From an uncultured Duncaniella sp. (GTDB taxonomy: Bacteria > Bacteroidota > Bacteroidia > Bacteroidales > Muribaculaceae), in the NCBI GenBank assembly GCA_910587165.1, contig CAJUKP010000015.1, positions 1-56,917 on the forward strand: a DNA stretch of 56,917 nt. Direction: 5' to 3'. Positions within the stretch are counted from its first letter, which is position 1, and each line of letters begins with the position of its first letter. The notes below the pieces were generated by a model. It searched no databases, was not told where the DNA came from, and saw only the letters and a list, made by a program, of their open reading frames with translations. This document shows, piece by piece, positions 27,663 through 34,974 of this stretch. Both the position numbers and the translations under genes were made by a program.

Positions 27663-28139
27663 CTACTTTACAGCAGTTGATGAACAAATCATGGGCATGG
27701 GCATGGCACCAAACTGGAGATTGAAGCGGATGTCGAGCGTATTGTCTGCCACACTGCCGGAGAGAGTGACGGTATAGCTCTTGCCATCCGTAGTCTCGCC
27801 TGTGATCTGGGTGGATGCCAGTGTGGCTATCCCGTCTTCTTCCGTTACTTTCACCCCGTCCACTGTTATGGAGGGCATTGCCATCGGAGCCTCGCCGAAC
27901 GGGGGAAGGGTGATGCTGACAGTGGCGTCGTCGGTTGCGGTTATACCGAATGTCACATCTGCGAATGTCGACACATTACCCATTACGGAACAATCCATGT
28001 CGCCGGTATATGACCCTTCGATATTTTTTGCCGCGGGAATGGCGGGTGTGTCCTTGTCATCATTGTCGCTGCATGAGGTGGTTGTGGTGAGGCTGATGAT
28101 AGCAACCATAGCCATGAAGATGGTCCTGAATAGTTTCAT
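27663..28139 (-). CDS. Calycin-like lipoprotein leading the hmu-type operon
   Basis: The 158-residue protein has a lipoprotein signal (MKLFRTIFMAMVAIISLTTTTSC). A beta-barrel-like domain (about 38-158) resembles the Bacteroidales calycin-like family (IEGSYTGDMDCSVMGNV, then DGKSYTVTLSGSVADNTLDI). It occupies the place of the hemophore HmuY in P. gingivalis but is shorter and does not look homologous to it. Two Met clusters stand out, FGEAPMAMPS (about 76-85) and FGAMPMPMICSS (about 143-154); exposed Met could ligate heme iron or another soft metal (inference). It is first in the operon, right after the promoter. Confidence 0.82.
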   Translation of the reverse strand: MKLFRTIFMAMVAIISLTTTTSCSDNDDKDTPAIPAAKNIEGSYTGDMDCSVMGNVSTFADVTFGITATDDATVSITLPPFGEAPMAMPSITVDGVKVTEEDGIATLASTQITGETTDGKSYTVTLSGSVADNTLDIRFNLQFGAMPMPMICSSTAVK

Positions 28140-28191
28140 TGCTTTGTGATGTTGATTTTGGATGTTGAATTATTGATGATTTTTACGGGTG

Positions 28192-28223
28192 CAAAATTAC
28201 TGCCTCTCCACCGATGGGTACAA
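28192..28223 (-). promoter_or_regulatory. Promoter of the hmu-type operon
   Basis: The minus strand has TTG (28223-28221), 21 nt, then TAATTTTG (28199-28192), an exact -7 box. Transcription should start near 28185, giving a leader of about 45 nt before the ATG at 28139. Confidence 0.8.
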
Positions 28224-28243
28224 TACTCAAAAAATGGAGTATT
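28222..28243. promoter_or_regulatory. Dyad overlapping the -33 element, candidate operator
   Basis: AATACTC (28222-28228), 8 nt, GAGTATT (28237-28243) form a perfect 7-bp inverted repeat. Its left arm covers the TTG of the hmu promoter. Its size and symmetry suit a dimeric LuxR-type HTH, and the gene for such a regulator begins 140 bp away on the other strand. Operator function is inference. Confidence 0.5.
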
Positions 28244-28325
28244 TTCACTGATTTTGATGGTTTCCCCTCCGGACGGGTTGGAAAAACCCCTAAAAATGGG
28301 TATGGTGTGGGAAAATGGAAATAAA

Positions 28326-28333
28326 TACCTTTG
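28326..28333 (+). promoter_or_regulatory. -7 box of the hemerythrin-LuxR gene
   Basis: TACCTTTG is an exact TAnnTTTG match. Transcription would start near 28340, after the in-frame ATG at 28315 and before those at 28360 and 28381. No TTG was found at the expected -33 place, which may mean activator dependence. Confidence 0.6.
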
Positions 28334-28380
28334 CATGGGGATTCAGGACTCTTCCCCTTATGTCATCAACTATTCTGATT

Positions 28381-29340
28381 ATGGCGAAAAACAGACGTAC
28401 TTTCACTCAGGATGAGAAACTCAGGACTCTGATCGAGGGAAACCGGCAGTTGCTCGTGGTGCTTAACAGGTTCGGGCTATCATTTGGATTCGGCGACAAG
28501 ACCGTGGAGACTGCCTGCCGTGAGGATGGCGTGGATTGCGGATCGTTTCTTGCTGTCTGCAATCTGCTGTGCGGGCGTAGTTATTCAGGCTTCGAGATCT
28601 CGCTTCCCTCACTGATGGGCTATCTGCGCCGGGCACATTCATATTTCCTTGATTTCCTCATGCCTTCCATCAGACGTAAGCTCATCGAGGCGGTGAACTG
28701 CTCGGATATCAACGATATGGCTTTTCTTCTGATAAAATTTTTCGATGATTATGTGCGGGAAGTACATAATCACATGGAACATGAGAATGATGCCATCTTT
28801 GATTATGTCAACGAGCTTCTTGAAGGGCGCACGGGCGGGGATTTCCGTATCACCGACTATTCGGTCTCTCATGTGAGCATGGCCGAGAAGCTCAACGGAC
28901 TGAAGGATATTTTCATACGCCACTACCATGTCAAGGATAATGTGGCGCTGACATCGGCACTTATGGATATAATATATTGTGGTGATGAGCTCGTGAACCA
29001 TTGCGAGATCGAGAACAGGCTTTTCATTCCGGCTGTTGAGAGACTTGAGAAGTCGCTCAAGCTCACGGCCCGCGACAGGTTGGAGGATGTGAGGGAACAC
29101 AGCGACAACGTGTCGCCCGCCGATGCGATGACTGCCCGCGAGAAGGAGATAATATGCTGTGTGGCCAAGGGGATGGCCAACAAGGAGATCGCTGACCATC
29201 TGTGTCTGTCGGTCCATACGGTCACAACCCACCGTCGCAATATATCATCCAAACTTCAGGTTCACTCTGCAGCGGGTCTGACCATATTCGCCATAATGCA
29301 CGGACTCATCACCATGGAGGAAGTCAAGCCATACGTATAG
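28381..29340 (+). CDS. RIC-type hemerythrin fused to LuxR HTH, regulator
   Basis: The start at 28381 gives 319 residues; 28360 is also possible. An N-terminal ScdA_N-like segment (about 28-63, FGLSFGFGDKTVETACREDG) is followed by a hemerythrin domain with H86, H131 and E135 (HMEHE), H164, H207 and E211 (HCEIE). Order and spacing closely follow the di-iron ligands of YtfE/RIC. A LuxR/FixJ-type HTH lies at about 250-310 (MTAREKEIICCVAKGMANKE, then IADHLCLSVHTVTTHRRNI). The Cys pair of active RIC proteins (CCGG) is replaced by GFGD, so it is probably a sensor rather than a repair protein. It is divergent from the heme operon. The likely signal is O2, NO or iron, and the likely target hmu (both inference). 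Confidence 0.9.
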   Translation: MAKNRRTFTQDEKLRTLIEGNRQLLVVLNRFGLSFGFGDKTVETACREDGVDCGSFLAVCNLLCGRSYSGFEISLPSLMGYLRRAHSYFLDFLMPSIRRKLIEAVNCSDINDMAFLLIKFFDDYVREVHNHMEHENDAIFDYVNELLEGRTGGDFRITDYSVSHVSMAEKLNGLKDIFIRHYHVKDNVALTSALMDIIYCGDELVNHCEIENRLFIPAVERLEKSLKLTARDRLEDVREHSDNVSPADAMTAREKEIICCVAKGMANKEIADHLCLSVHTVTTHRRNISSKLQVHSAAGLTIFAIMHGLITMEEVKPYV

Positions 29341-29350
29341 ATACAAGGCA

Positions 29351-29389
29351 ATCCGCCCCGGACTGCCTTTAGTGCGGTCCGGGGCGGAT
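29351..29389. terminator. Terminator between the regulator and gapA
   Basis: ATCCGCCCCGGAC (29351-29363) pairs perfectly with GTCCGGGGCGGAT (29377-29389), with a 13-nt loop. It lies between two convergent genes and may serve both. Confidence 0.85.
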
Positions 29390-29431
29390 GGTATTTGTGT
29401 GATGGAGGTTAATCCTTATTAAAGGAAAGGA

Positions 29432-30439
29432 TTAGCCGTTCACTTTCTTCATGCGGGCGATGAGGTCGAGCACCTTGTTGGAGTAACCGATCTCATTGTC
29501 ATACCAGCTTACAACCTTAACGAAGGTGGGGGTGAGCTGGATACCGGCCTTGGCGTCGAAGATAGAAGTGCGGGTGTCGCCGAGGAAGTCGCTTGAAACG
29601 ACTGCATCCTCAGTGTAGCCGAGGATACCCTTGAGCTCGCCTTCGGAAGCTTCCTTCATGGCAGCGCAGATTTCCTCATAGGTAGCGGGCTTGGCGAGGT
29701 TGACAGTGAGGTCAACAACGGATACGTCGAGGGTGGGGACACGCATTGACATACCGGTGAGCTTGCCGTTGAGCTCGGGGATCACTTTACCAACAGCCTT
29801 TGCAGCGCCGGTGGAAGAGGGGATGATGTTGCCGGAAGCGGCACGGCCACCACGCCAGTCCTTCATGGAGGGACCGTCAACGGTCTTCTGGGTAGCGGTG
29901 GTTGAGTGAACGGTGGTCATGAGGCCGTCGGTGATGCCGAACTTGTCGTTGAGCACCTTGGCGATGGGGGCGAGGCAGTTGGTGGTGCAGGAAGCGTTGG
30001 AAACGAACTGCTGGCCAGCGTAGGTGTTGTCATTTACACCGCATACGAACATGGGGGTGTCGTCCTTTGAGGGAGCGGACATCACCACATACTTAGCTCC
30101 GGCCTCGATGTGAGCCTGAGCTTTCTCCTTGGTGAGGAAAAGACCGGTTGATTCAACCACGTACTCGGCACCTACAGCGCCCCAGCCGATCTCGGCGGGA
30201 TTCTTGCAAGCGGTCACGCGGATGGCTTTGCCATTGACGATGAGGAGGCTCTTCTCCAGATCATAGTCCACGGTGCCGTCGAACTGGCCGTGCATTGTGT
30301 CATACTTGAGCATATAAGCCATGTAGTCGACGGGGAGAAGGTCGTTGATAGCAACTACCTCGATGTCATCGCGCTTGGTGGAAGCACGGAAAACGAACCG
30401 GCCGATGCGGCCAAATCCATTGATACCTATTTTTGTCAT
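29432..30439 (-). CDS. gapA: Glyceraldehyde-3-phosphate dehydrogenase, type I
   Basis: This glycolytic enzyme converts glyceraldehyde-3-phosphate, NAD+ and phosphate to 1,3-bisphosphoglycerate. The 335-residue product has normal length. It has the NAD site IGINGFGRIGRFVFRAS at the start, the catalytic Cys in SNASCTTNCLAPIAKVL (near residue 150), the catalytic His region TVHSTTATQKTVDGPS, and the terminal SWYDNEIGYSNKVLDLIARM. Codon use looks more biased than in neighbouring genes, as expected for high expression. It is a single-gene unit facing the hemerythrin regulator, with a long leader region upstream. Confidence 0.98.
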   Translation of the reverse strand: MTKIGINGFGRIGRFVFRASTKRDDIEVVAINDLLPVDYMAYMLKYDTMHGQFDGTVDYDLEKSLLIVNGKAIRVTACKNPAEIGWGAVGAEYVVESTGLFLTKEKAQAHIEAGAKYVVMSAPSKDDTPMFVCGVNDNTYAGQQFVSNASCTTNCLAPIAKVLNDKFGITDGLMTTVHSTTATQKTVDGPSMKDWRGGRAASGNIIPSSTGAAKAVGKVIPELNGKLTGMSMRVPTLDVSVVDLTVNLAKPATYEEICAAMKEASEGELKGILGYTEDAVVSSDFLGDTRTSIFDAKAGIQLTPTFVKVVSWYDNEIGYSNKVLDLIARMKKVNG

Positions 30440-30742
30440 AGTTTAAAGAAAAATTGGGTTTTATTCTTTATTTTGTGAAATTTCCTATTGTTGAAACGTC
30501 AGCCGGATGAAGCGGCATGGCCTTCCGGGAGGGACTATTCCTAAATCGGCACAAAATTACAAATATTTTCAGAAACAACTTCATTATTTACCGGAAAAAT
30601 ATTGCTCTTTTCGCCCCTTTTTGATGTTTTTTAGGCTAATTTCCGCCGGGAGGAGAATTTTTTCACGCAATCGGATTTTTCTTAGAGATTTTTTGCTTAA
30701 CTTTGGACGAATTTGTTTTATCAAAAAAACTATTTTTTCAAT
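30440..30742. other. 303-bp AT-rich intergenic region, gapA and mscL promoters
   Basis: No gene is visible. A minus-strand TAATTTTG (30559-30552), with TTG 17 nt further upstream (30579-30577), is a candidate gapA promoter and would give a leader of about 105 nt. A plus-strand TAACTTTG (30698-30705) is a candidate mscL -7 box, with its start site about 30 nt before the ATG at 30743. The middle is strongly AT-rich. Confidence 0.55.
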
Positions 30743-31171
30743 ATGTCATTTCTAAAGGAATTTAAAGAGTTTGCCATGCGCGGCAATGTCGTGGATATGG
30801 CTGTGGGTGTCGTTATCGGTGCCGCTTTCGGCAAGATCATCTCGTCGCTTGTCGATGACATCATCATGCCTCTGGTCGGTGTGGCCACCGGTGGTATCAA
30901 TTTCACCGACTACAAGTGGGTGATCCAGCAGGCTGTGATCGACGGTCAGACACAGGAGATCCTAAAGCCCGAAGTGTCGATGAACTGGGGCTCGTGGGTG
31001 CAGACTGTGGTCGATTTCCTCATCGTGGCTTTATGTATCTTCGTGGCCATCAAGGCCATCAACCGTCTCAAGAAGGAGGCTCCCGCTGAGGAGCCGGCAG
31101 CAGATCCCGCTCCTACGAAGGAAGAGGTGCTCCTCACCGAGATCCGCGACCTTCTCAAAGATAAGAAATAA
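30743..31171 (+). CDS. mscL: Large-conductance mechanosensitive channel MscL
   Basis: MscL is an inner-membrane pentameric channel that opens under membrane tension to release solutes on osmotic downshock. The start at 30743 gives 142 residues, MSFLKEFKEFAMRGNVVDMAVGV, with the N-terminal amphipathic helix, then TM1 (about 14-44, NVVDMAVGVVIGAAFGKIIS). A periplasmic loop and TM2 follow (about 80-102, VQTVVDFLIVALCIFVAIKA). The C-terminal cytoplasmic helix is LTEIRDLLKDK. The upstream extension to 30713 is rejected because it would leave almost no leader after the predicted start site. It is a single-gene unit with promoter and terminator. Confidence 0.97.
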   Translation: MSFLKEFKEFAMRGNVVDMAVGVVIGAAFGKIISSLVDDIIMPLVGVATGGINFTDYKWVIQQAVIDGQTQEILKPEVSMNWGSWVQTVVDFLIVALCIFVAIKAINRLKKEAPAEEPAADPAPTKEEVLLTEIRDLLKDKK

Positions 31172-31180
31172 CATCTTCCC

Positions 31181-31219
31181 ACAGGCGGAAACCTGCGGTG
31201 ACTGCAGGTTTCCGTCTGT
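31181..31219 (+). terminator. mscL terminator
   Basis: ACAGGCGGAAACCTGC (31181-31196) pairs with GCAGGTTTCCGTCTGT (31204-31219), with one G-T pair and a 7-nt loop, 9 bp past the mscL stop. A short pyrimidine-rich tail follows. Confidence 0.8.
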
Positions 31220-31281
31220 CTCATCCGATTCTCTCAGCCGCAATATCAGGCTCTCTATAAATTCCGATCATTTATCACACC

Positions 31282-31647
31282 ATGAAAATACCTTCTTTTC
31301 TCCTTGCCGCGCTGATGGCCTCGACTGTGTCGATGCAGGCCATGGCCGAATGCCGGATAGTGACCACTGTCGACGGCACCGATACAGGACGCTCACTTTC
31401 CAAAATCACATTTGACGGTGATATGCTGACCCTTATTTTCTCCGACAGCAGTACGGAGACTGTTGATATGGAGATGGTTTCCGTAACCATCGACCCCGAC
31501 GGCGGAAGCGGTCTCGGCAGTATCATGTCCGATCCGGAACTCCCGACAGGTGTCTATAATCTGAGGGGACAGCGTATTGCCGACACTTCCGCCGGCCTTA
31601 TCCCCGGTGTCTATATTGTCAACGGTACAAAAATCTTTGTGAAATGA
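31282..31647 (+). CDS. Small secreted protein with Por-type C-terminal tail
   Basis: The 121-residue product has a Sec signal (about residues 1-22, ending AMAE). A short middle part repeats a beta pattern (ITFDGDMLTLIFSDSSTETV). The C-terminus GVYNLRGQRIADTSAGLIPG, then VYIVNGTKIFVK, is the kind of tail found at the ends of many secreted Bacteroidales proteins, resembling type IX sorting domains. It is little more than a signal and a tail. Its stop overlaps the pectate lyase start by 4 bp (ATGA), so the two are co-translated. The function is unknown; a role with the lyase at the cell surface is inference. Confidence 0.75.
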   Translation: MKIPSFLLAALMASTVSMQAMAECRIVTTVDGTDTGRSLSKITFDGDMLTLIFSDSSTETVDMEMVSVTIDPDGGSGLGSIMSDPELPTGVYNLRGQRIADTSAGLIPGVYIVNGTKIFVK

Positions 31648-34019
31648 GACTCCGCATCGCTTCATTATGCCCGCTTCTGGCATCATTGATATTATCAGTC
31701 CAGAGTCTCCATGCGGCCGATTGGAATTTTTCGACCGTTTCTGACACCGACCGTGCCAATCTGAATGCCGATACTGCCAACTGGACTTTCGAACAGTCAA
31801 ACAACAGGTGGAAGAACGCTGTGGCGATAGACAGTTCGCCGCTTATGGCAAATGGCGTGGAACTCGAGTTTGCCAAGGGGCTTCTGTTCTCAGCACCGGC
31901 CGCCGACAATCTGCGCGTCGATGCCAAGAAAGGGTCACTGACTCTTAACAACAAGGGTGCAAGAATCACGATTTCCGGTCTGAAGGCCGGCGATGTGGTC
32001 ACCATCGAGGGTGGGTCGTCAAGCTCATCCACACCACGTAATCTCGTGGCGTCCAACCTGTCTGTCACCTCGGGCTTCGAGCCGTCCACATCGCGGACGG
32101 TAAGTTCGGGAACTGTCAAGGATGACGGAGATGTGGTGATCAACTCCACCGGAGGCTTTTATGTCTATTCAATATCGGCAGGTGAGGGGGGCGACACTCC
32201 CGTGACGCGCACTGACCATTCAGCCGGCTATTCACGCTCGGAGAACCAGATGCTCATGACCATGGCCGACCGTTCGGTGAAGATCTACAACACTGGCTCG
32301 CTATCTGACGTAGGGTTCGATCCGGCAACCGGAACAGTGGATGTGAGCGGTACAGGTGGTGAGTGGACCGACTCATACGCTTCAGGTGTAAGGAATGTCA
32401 ATTTTGTCAGGAGGTCACATCCCGTATCGGATGGCGAGATTATCAACGGAGGTGTCGAGATCACCGAGGCCAAGCCGTGGTTTGAGAGCGTCTATGCGAA
32501 GTGGGAGCTTCTTGAAGGGGCCGATTCATATAATGTGTATGTGAAAGGGGGCGGCAATGACGGTTTCACCCGCGTAGACCGCGAACTCGTGAGAAATTAT
32601 TTCAGCTATGGCAGGGTAGATATTCCCGGCCTGGCTGAGGGTATATATACTATAAAGGTGGTGCCTGTCAGTGGCGGCACTGAGCTGACCGACAGATCGT
32701 CGGAGGTACGCGGTCTTGCCGTGCGCGCCCACGACCGCAGCGGCTTTGCATTTTTCGGCCATGAGGACGGGATCGGTGCGTATGACAACAGCGGGCGGCT
32801 CAAAGATGGTGCGCGTGTGTTATATGTGACCGCCGGGACTGCCAAGACGGTCAGTCTGCCTGTGAAGATGAGCGACAAGGATGGTGACGGAACCCTCTGC
32901 ACCGGTCTGCAGAAGATCATAGAGGCTTATCAGAAAGGGAAGGAAACACGTCCTCTCGCCATACGTCTGCTCGGTATGGTCGAGGCCGGTGATATGGATG
33001 CCCTCGGCAGTTCGGCCGAGGGGTTGCAGGTGAAGGGTAAAAACGCCTATTCGCCGCTCAATATGACGATAGAGGGTATCGGTGACGATGCCTGCATCAG
33101 GGGCTTCGGTGTGCTGGTGCGCAATGCCTCGTCGGTCGAGCTCCGCAATTTTGCAGTTATGCTCTGTATGGACGACTGTCTGTCATTTGATACAGCAAAC
33201 TCACACTGCTGGGTACACAACATGGACTTTTTCTACGGAAACGCCGGCAGTGACAGCGATCAGGCCAAGGGTGACGGAACTGTTGACCTGAAGGGTCATT
33301 CGCGATATATGACCATCGCCTACAACCGCTTCTGGGATTGCGGCAAGACATCGCTCTGCGGCATGAAGAGCGAGAGTGCCGAGGACTATGTGGACTATCA
33401 TCACAACTGGTTTGACCACAGCGACTCACGTAATCCGCGTGTGCGCACCATGACCGTCCATGTGTGGAACAATTTCTATGACGGTGTGTCAAAATACGGC
33501 GTCGGAGCCACAATGGGTTCAAGCATCTTTGTGGAACGCAATTTCTATCTGGCCACACGTGATCCGATGCTTATCTCGCGTCAGGGTACCGATGCAAAGG
33601 GATCAGGAACATTCTCGGGCGAGGATGGCGGTATGATAAAGAGTTTCGGAAACGTATATGCGGAGAAGGGAACATCGTCCAACTACACCGTCATCACCCA
33701 GACGGATTCCCCGACAAGTTTCGACTGTTTCCGCGCGGCAAGGCGCGACGAGACCGTGCCTGACACCTACCGGACCCTCGCCGGAGGCTTCACCTATAAC
33801 AACTTTGACACGGATCCCGCCGTGATGTATGAGTATTCACCTCTGGAAGCTGTCGATGTGCCGGCGTCTGTCACCGGACACTTCGGAGCGGGCCGTCTCA
33901 GCCACGGGTCGTTCACATTCGATCTCTCTTATCCCGGAGCAGAGACAGACTACAGTGTCAATGCCGCCCTGAAGCAGGCATTGAAGGATTACAAGCCATC
34001 TCCGTTCGCCATATTCTGA
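31644..34019 (+). CDS. Secreted PL1-type pectate lyase
   Basis: Pectate lyases cleave polygalacturonate by beta-elimination. The 791-residue product has a signal peptide (about 1-24, ending SLHAA). A large N-terminal beta region probably binds carbohydrate, and an Fn3-like segment follows (about 275-350, VYAKWELLEGADSYNVYVKG). The C-terminal parallel beta-helix has the PL1 landmarks: DDCLSFDTANSHCWVHNMDF, a Ca/substrate-side DGTVDLKGHSRYMTIAYNRF, and WFDHSDSRNPRVRTMTVHVW with NNFYDG. The Arg in SRNPRVR is in the catalytic position. It has no Por-type tail of its own, but the overlapping small gene upstream does. There are no SusCD genes beside it, so this is not a standard polysaccharide utilisation locus. 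Confidence 0.9.
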   Translation: MRLRIASLCPLLASLILSVQSLHAADWNFSTVSDTDRANLNADTANWTFEQSNNRWKNAVAIDSSPLMANGVELEFAKGLLFSAPAADNLRVDAKKGSLTLNNKGARITISGLKAGDVVTIEGGSSSSSTPRNLVASNLSVTSGFEPSTSRTVSSGTVKDDGDVVINSTGGFYVYSISAGEGGDTPVTRTDHSAGYSRSENQMLMTMADRSVKIYNTGSLSDVGFDPATGTVDVSGTGGEWTDSYASGVRNVNFVRRSHPVSDGEIINGGVEITEAKPWFESVYAKWELLEGADSYNVYVKGGGNDGFTRVDRELVRNYFSYGRVDIPGLAEGIYTIKVVPVSGGTELTDRSSEVRGLAVRAHDRSGFAFFGHEDGIGAYDNSGRLKDGARVLYVTAGTAKTVSLPVKMSDKDGDGTLCTGLQKIIEAYQKGKETRPLAIRLLGMVEAGDMDALGSSAEGLQVKGKNAYSPLNMTIEGIGDDACIRGFGVLVRNASSVELRNFAVMLCMDDCLSFDTANSHCWVHNMDFFYGNAGSDSDQAKGDGTVDLKGHSRYMTIAYNRFWDCGKTSLCGMKSESAEDYVDYHHNWFDHSDSRNPRVRTMTVHVWNNFYDGVSKYGVGATMGSSIFVERNFYLATRDPMLISRQGTDAKGSGTFSGEDGGMIKSFGNVYAEKGTSSNYTVITQTDSPTSFDCFRAARRDETVPDTYRTLAGGFTYNNFDTDPAVMYEYSPLEAVDVPASVTGHFGAGRLSHGSFTFDLSYPGAETDYSVNAALKQALKDYKPSPFAIF

Positions 34020-34023
34020 TATC

Positions 34024-34947
34024 ATGAGACTCTATGTAGCTCCGTTGCAAGGGTATACCGGAAGTGCCTGGCGGCGTTTTCATTCCAAGGTCTACGGCCC
34101 CGTGGCCGAGGCTTACATCTCTCCGTTCGTCAGGGTGGAGAAGGGTGAGCCACGCCGCCGTGACCTGCGTGATATCGCTCCGGACGACTGCACAGGCTAT
34201 CGGCTCGTCCCACAGATCATATTCAGGAATATGGATGAATTCAATATCCTTGCCGATGCCGTATGCTCCCTCGGATACAGGGAGATTGATCTGAATATGG
34301 GTTGCCCTTTCCCGCTCCAGACCGGAAAGGGGCGCGGCGCGGCGATGGTGGGACGAAGGGATCTGCTGGAAGAGGTCGCCCGGGAAATGGAAAACCGTCG
34401 CGATGTGACCTTCTCGGTGAAGATGAGGCTCGGGATGGAAAACCCTGATGAATGGAAAGGGATAGCCGGGACGCTCAACGCAATGCCGCTGTCGCATATC
34501 ACCGTGCATCCACGCACAGCCATGCAGGGATACGGAGGTGAGCTTTATCTTGAAAGTTTCGGCGAGTTCCTTGACTCTTCCCGTCATCCTGTGATTTTCA
34601 ATGGCGAGCTCCATTCGCCGGCCGATTGCATTGCTGTAGGCCGACGTTTCCCGACAGTGTCAGGGGTGATGATAGGCCGCGGACTTCTCGCGCGGCCATC
34701 ACTCGCAGCCGAGATAGCCACAGGTGAGGAGTGGGATCGCGACAGACGGATAGCCCATATCCTCAGTTTTCACCGCGATCTTTCAGCCTATTCTCGCGAG
34801 AGATATTGCGGGGAGTCACAGATACTCAGTATGCTCAAACCTTTCTGGGATTATCTTGAGCCGGAGATCGGGCGCAAGGTGGCCAAGCGCATACGCAAGG
34901 CCGGTTCGCTCCGCAGCTACGGGACGGCAGTCTCGGAGGTGAGATAG
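34024..34947 (+). CDS. tRNA-dihydrouridine synthase
   Basis: This FMN-dependent enzyme reduces uridine to dihydrouridine in tRNA D-loops. The 307-residue product has the Dus layout: an N-terminal flavin-binding start (LYVAPLQGYTGSAWRRFH), the catalytic Cys94 in DLNMGCPFPLQTGKGRGAAM, and the Lys/Arg pair of FSVKMRLGM. HITVHPRTAMQGY carries the conserved His, and GVMIGRGLLARPSL binds FMN phosphate. Which Dus subclass it is cannot be told here. It follows the pectate lyase by 4 bp, so it may be co-transcribed although functionally unrelated. Confidence 0.95.
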   Translation: MRLYVAPLQGYTGSAWRRFHSKVYGPVAEAYISPFVRVEKGEPRRRDLRDIAPDDCTGYRLVPQIIFRNMDEFNILADAVCSLGYREIDLNMGCPFPLQTGKGRGAAMVGRRDLLEEVAREMENRRDVTFSVKMRLGMENPDEWKGIAGTLNAMPLSHITVHPRTAMQGYGGELYLESFGEFLDSSRHPVIFNGELHSPADCIAVGRRFPTVSGVMIGRGLLARPSLAAEIATGEEWDRDRRIAHILSFHRDLSAYSRERYCGESQILSMLKPFWDYLEPEIGRKVAKRIRKAGSLRSYGTAVSEVR

Positions 34948-34974
34948 ATTTTTGCACCATAAACACCACTTGCA

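Noticed and set aside
28140..28330. Cobalamin riboswitch in front of the receptor operon
   Set aside because: The leader is only about 45 nt from the predicted start site and shows no B12-box-like structure.
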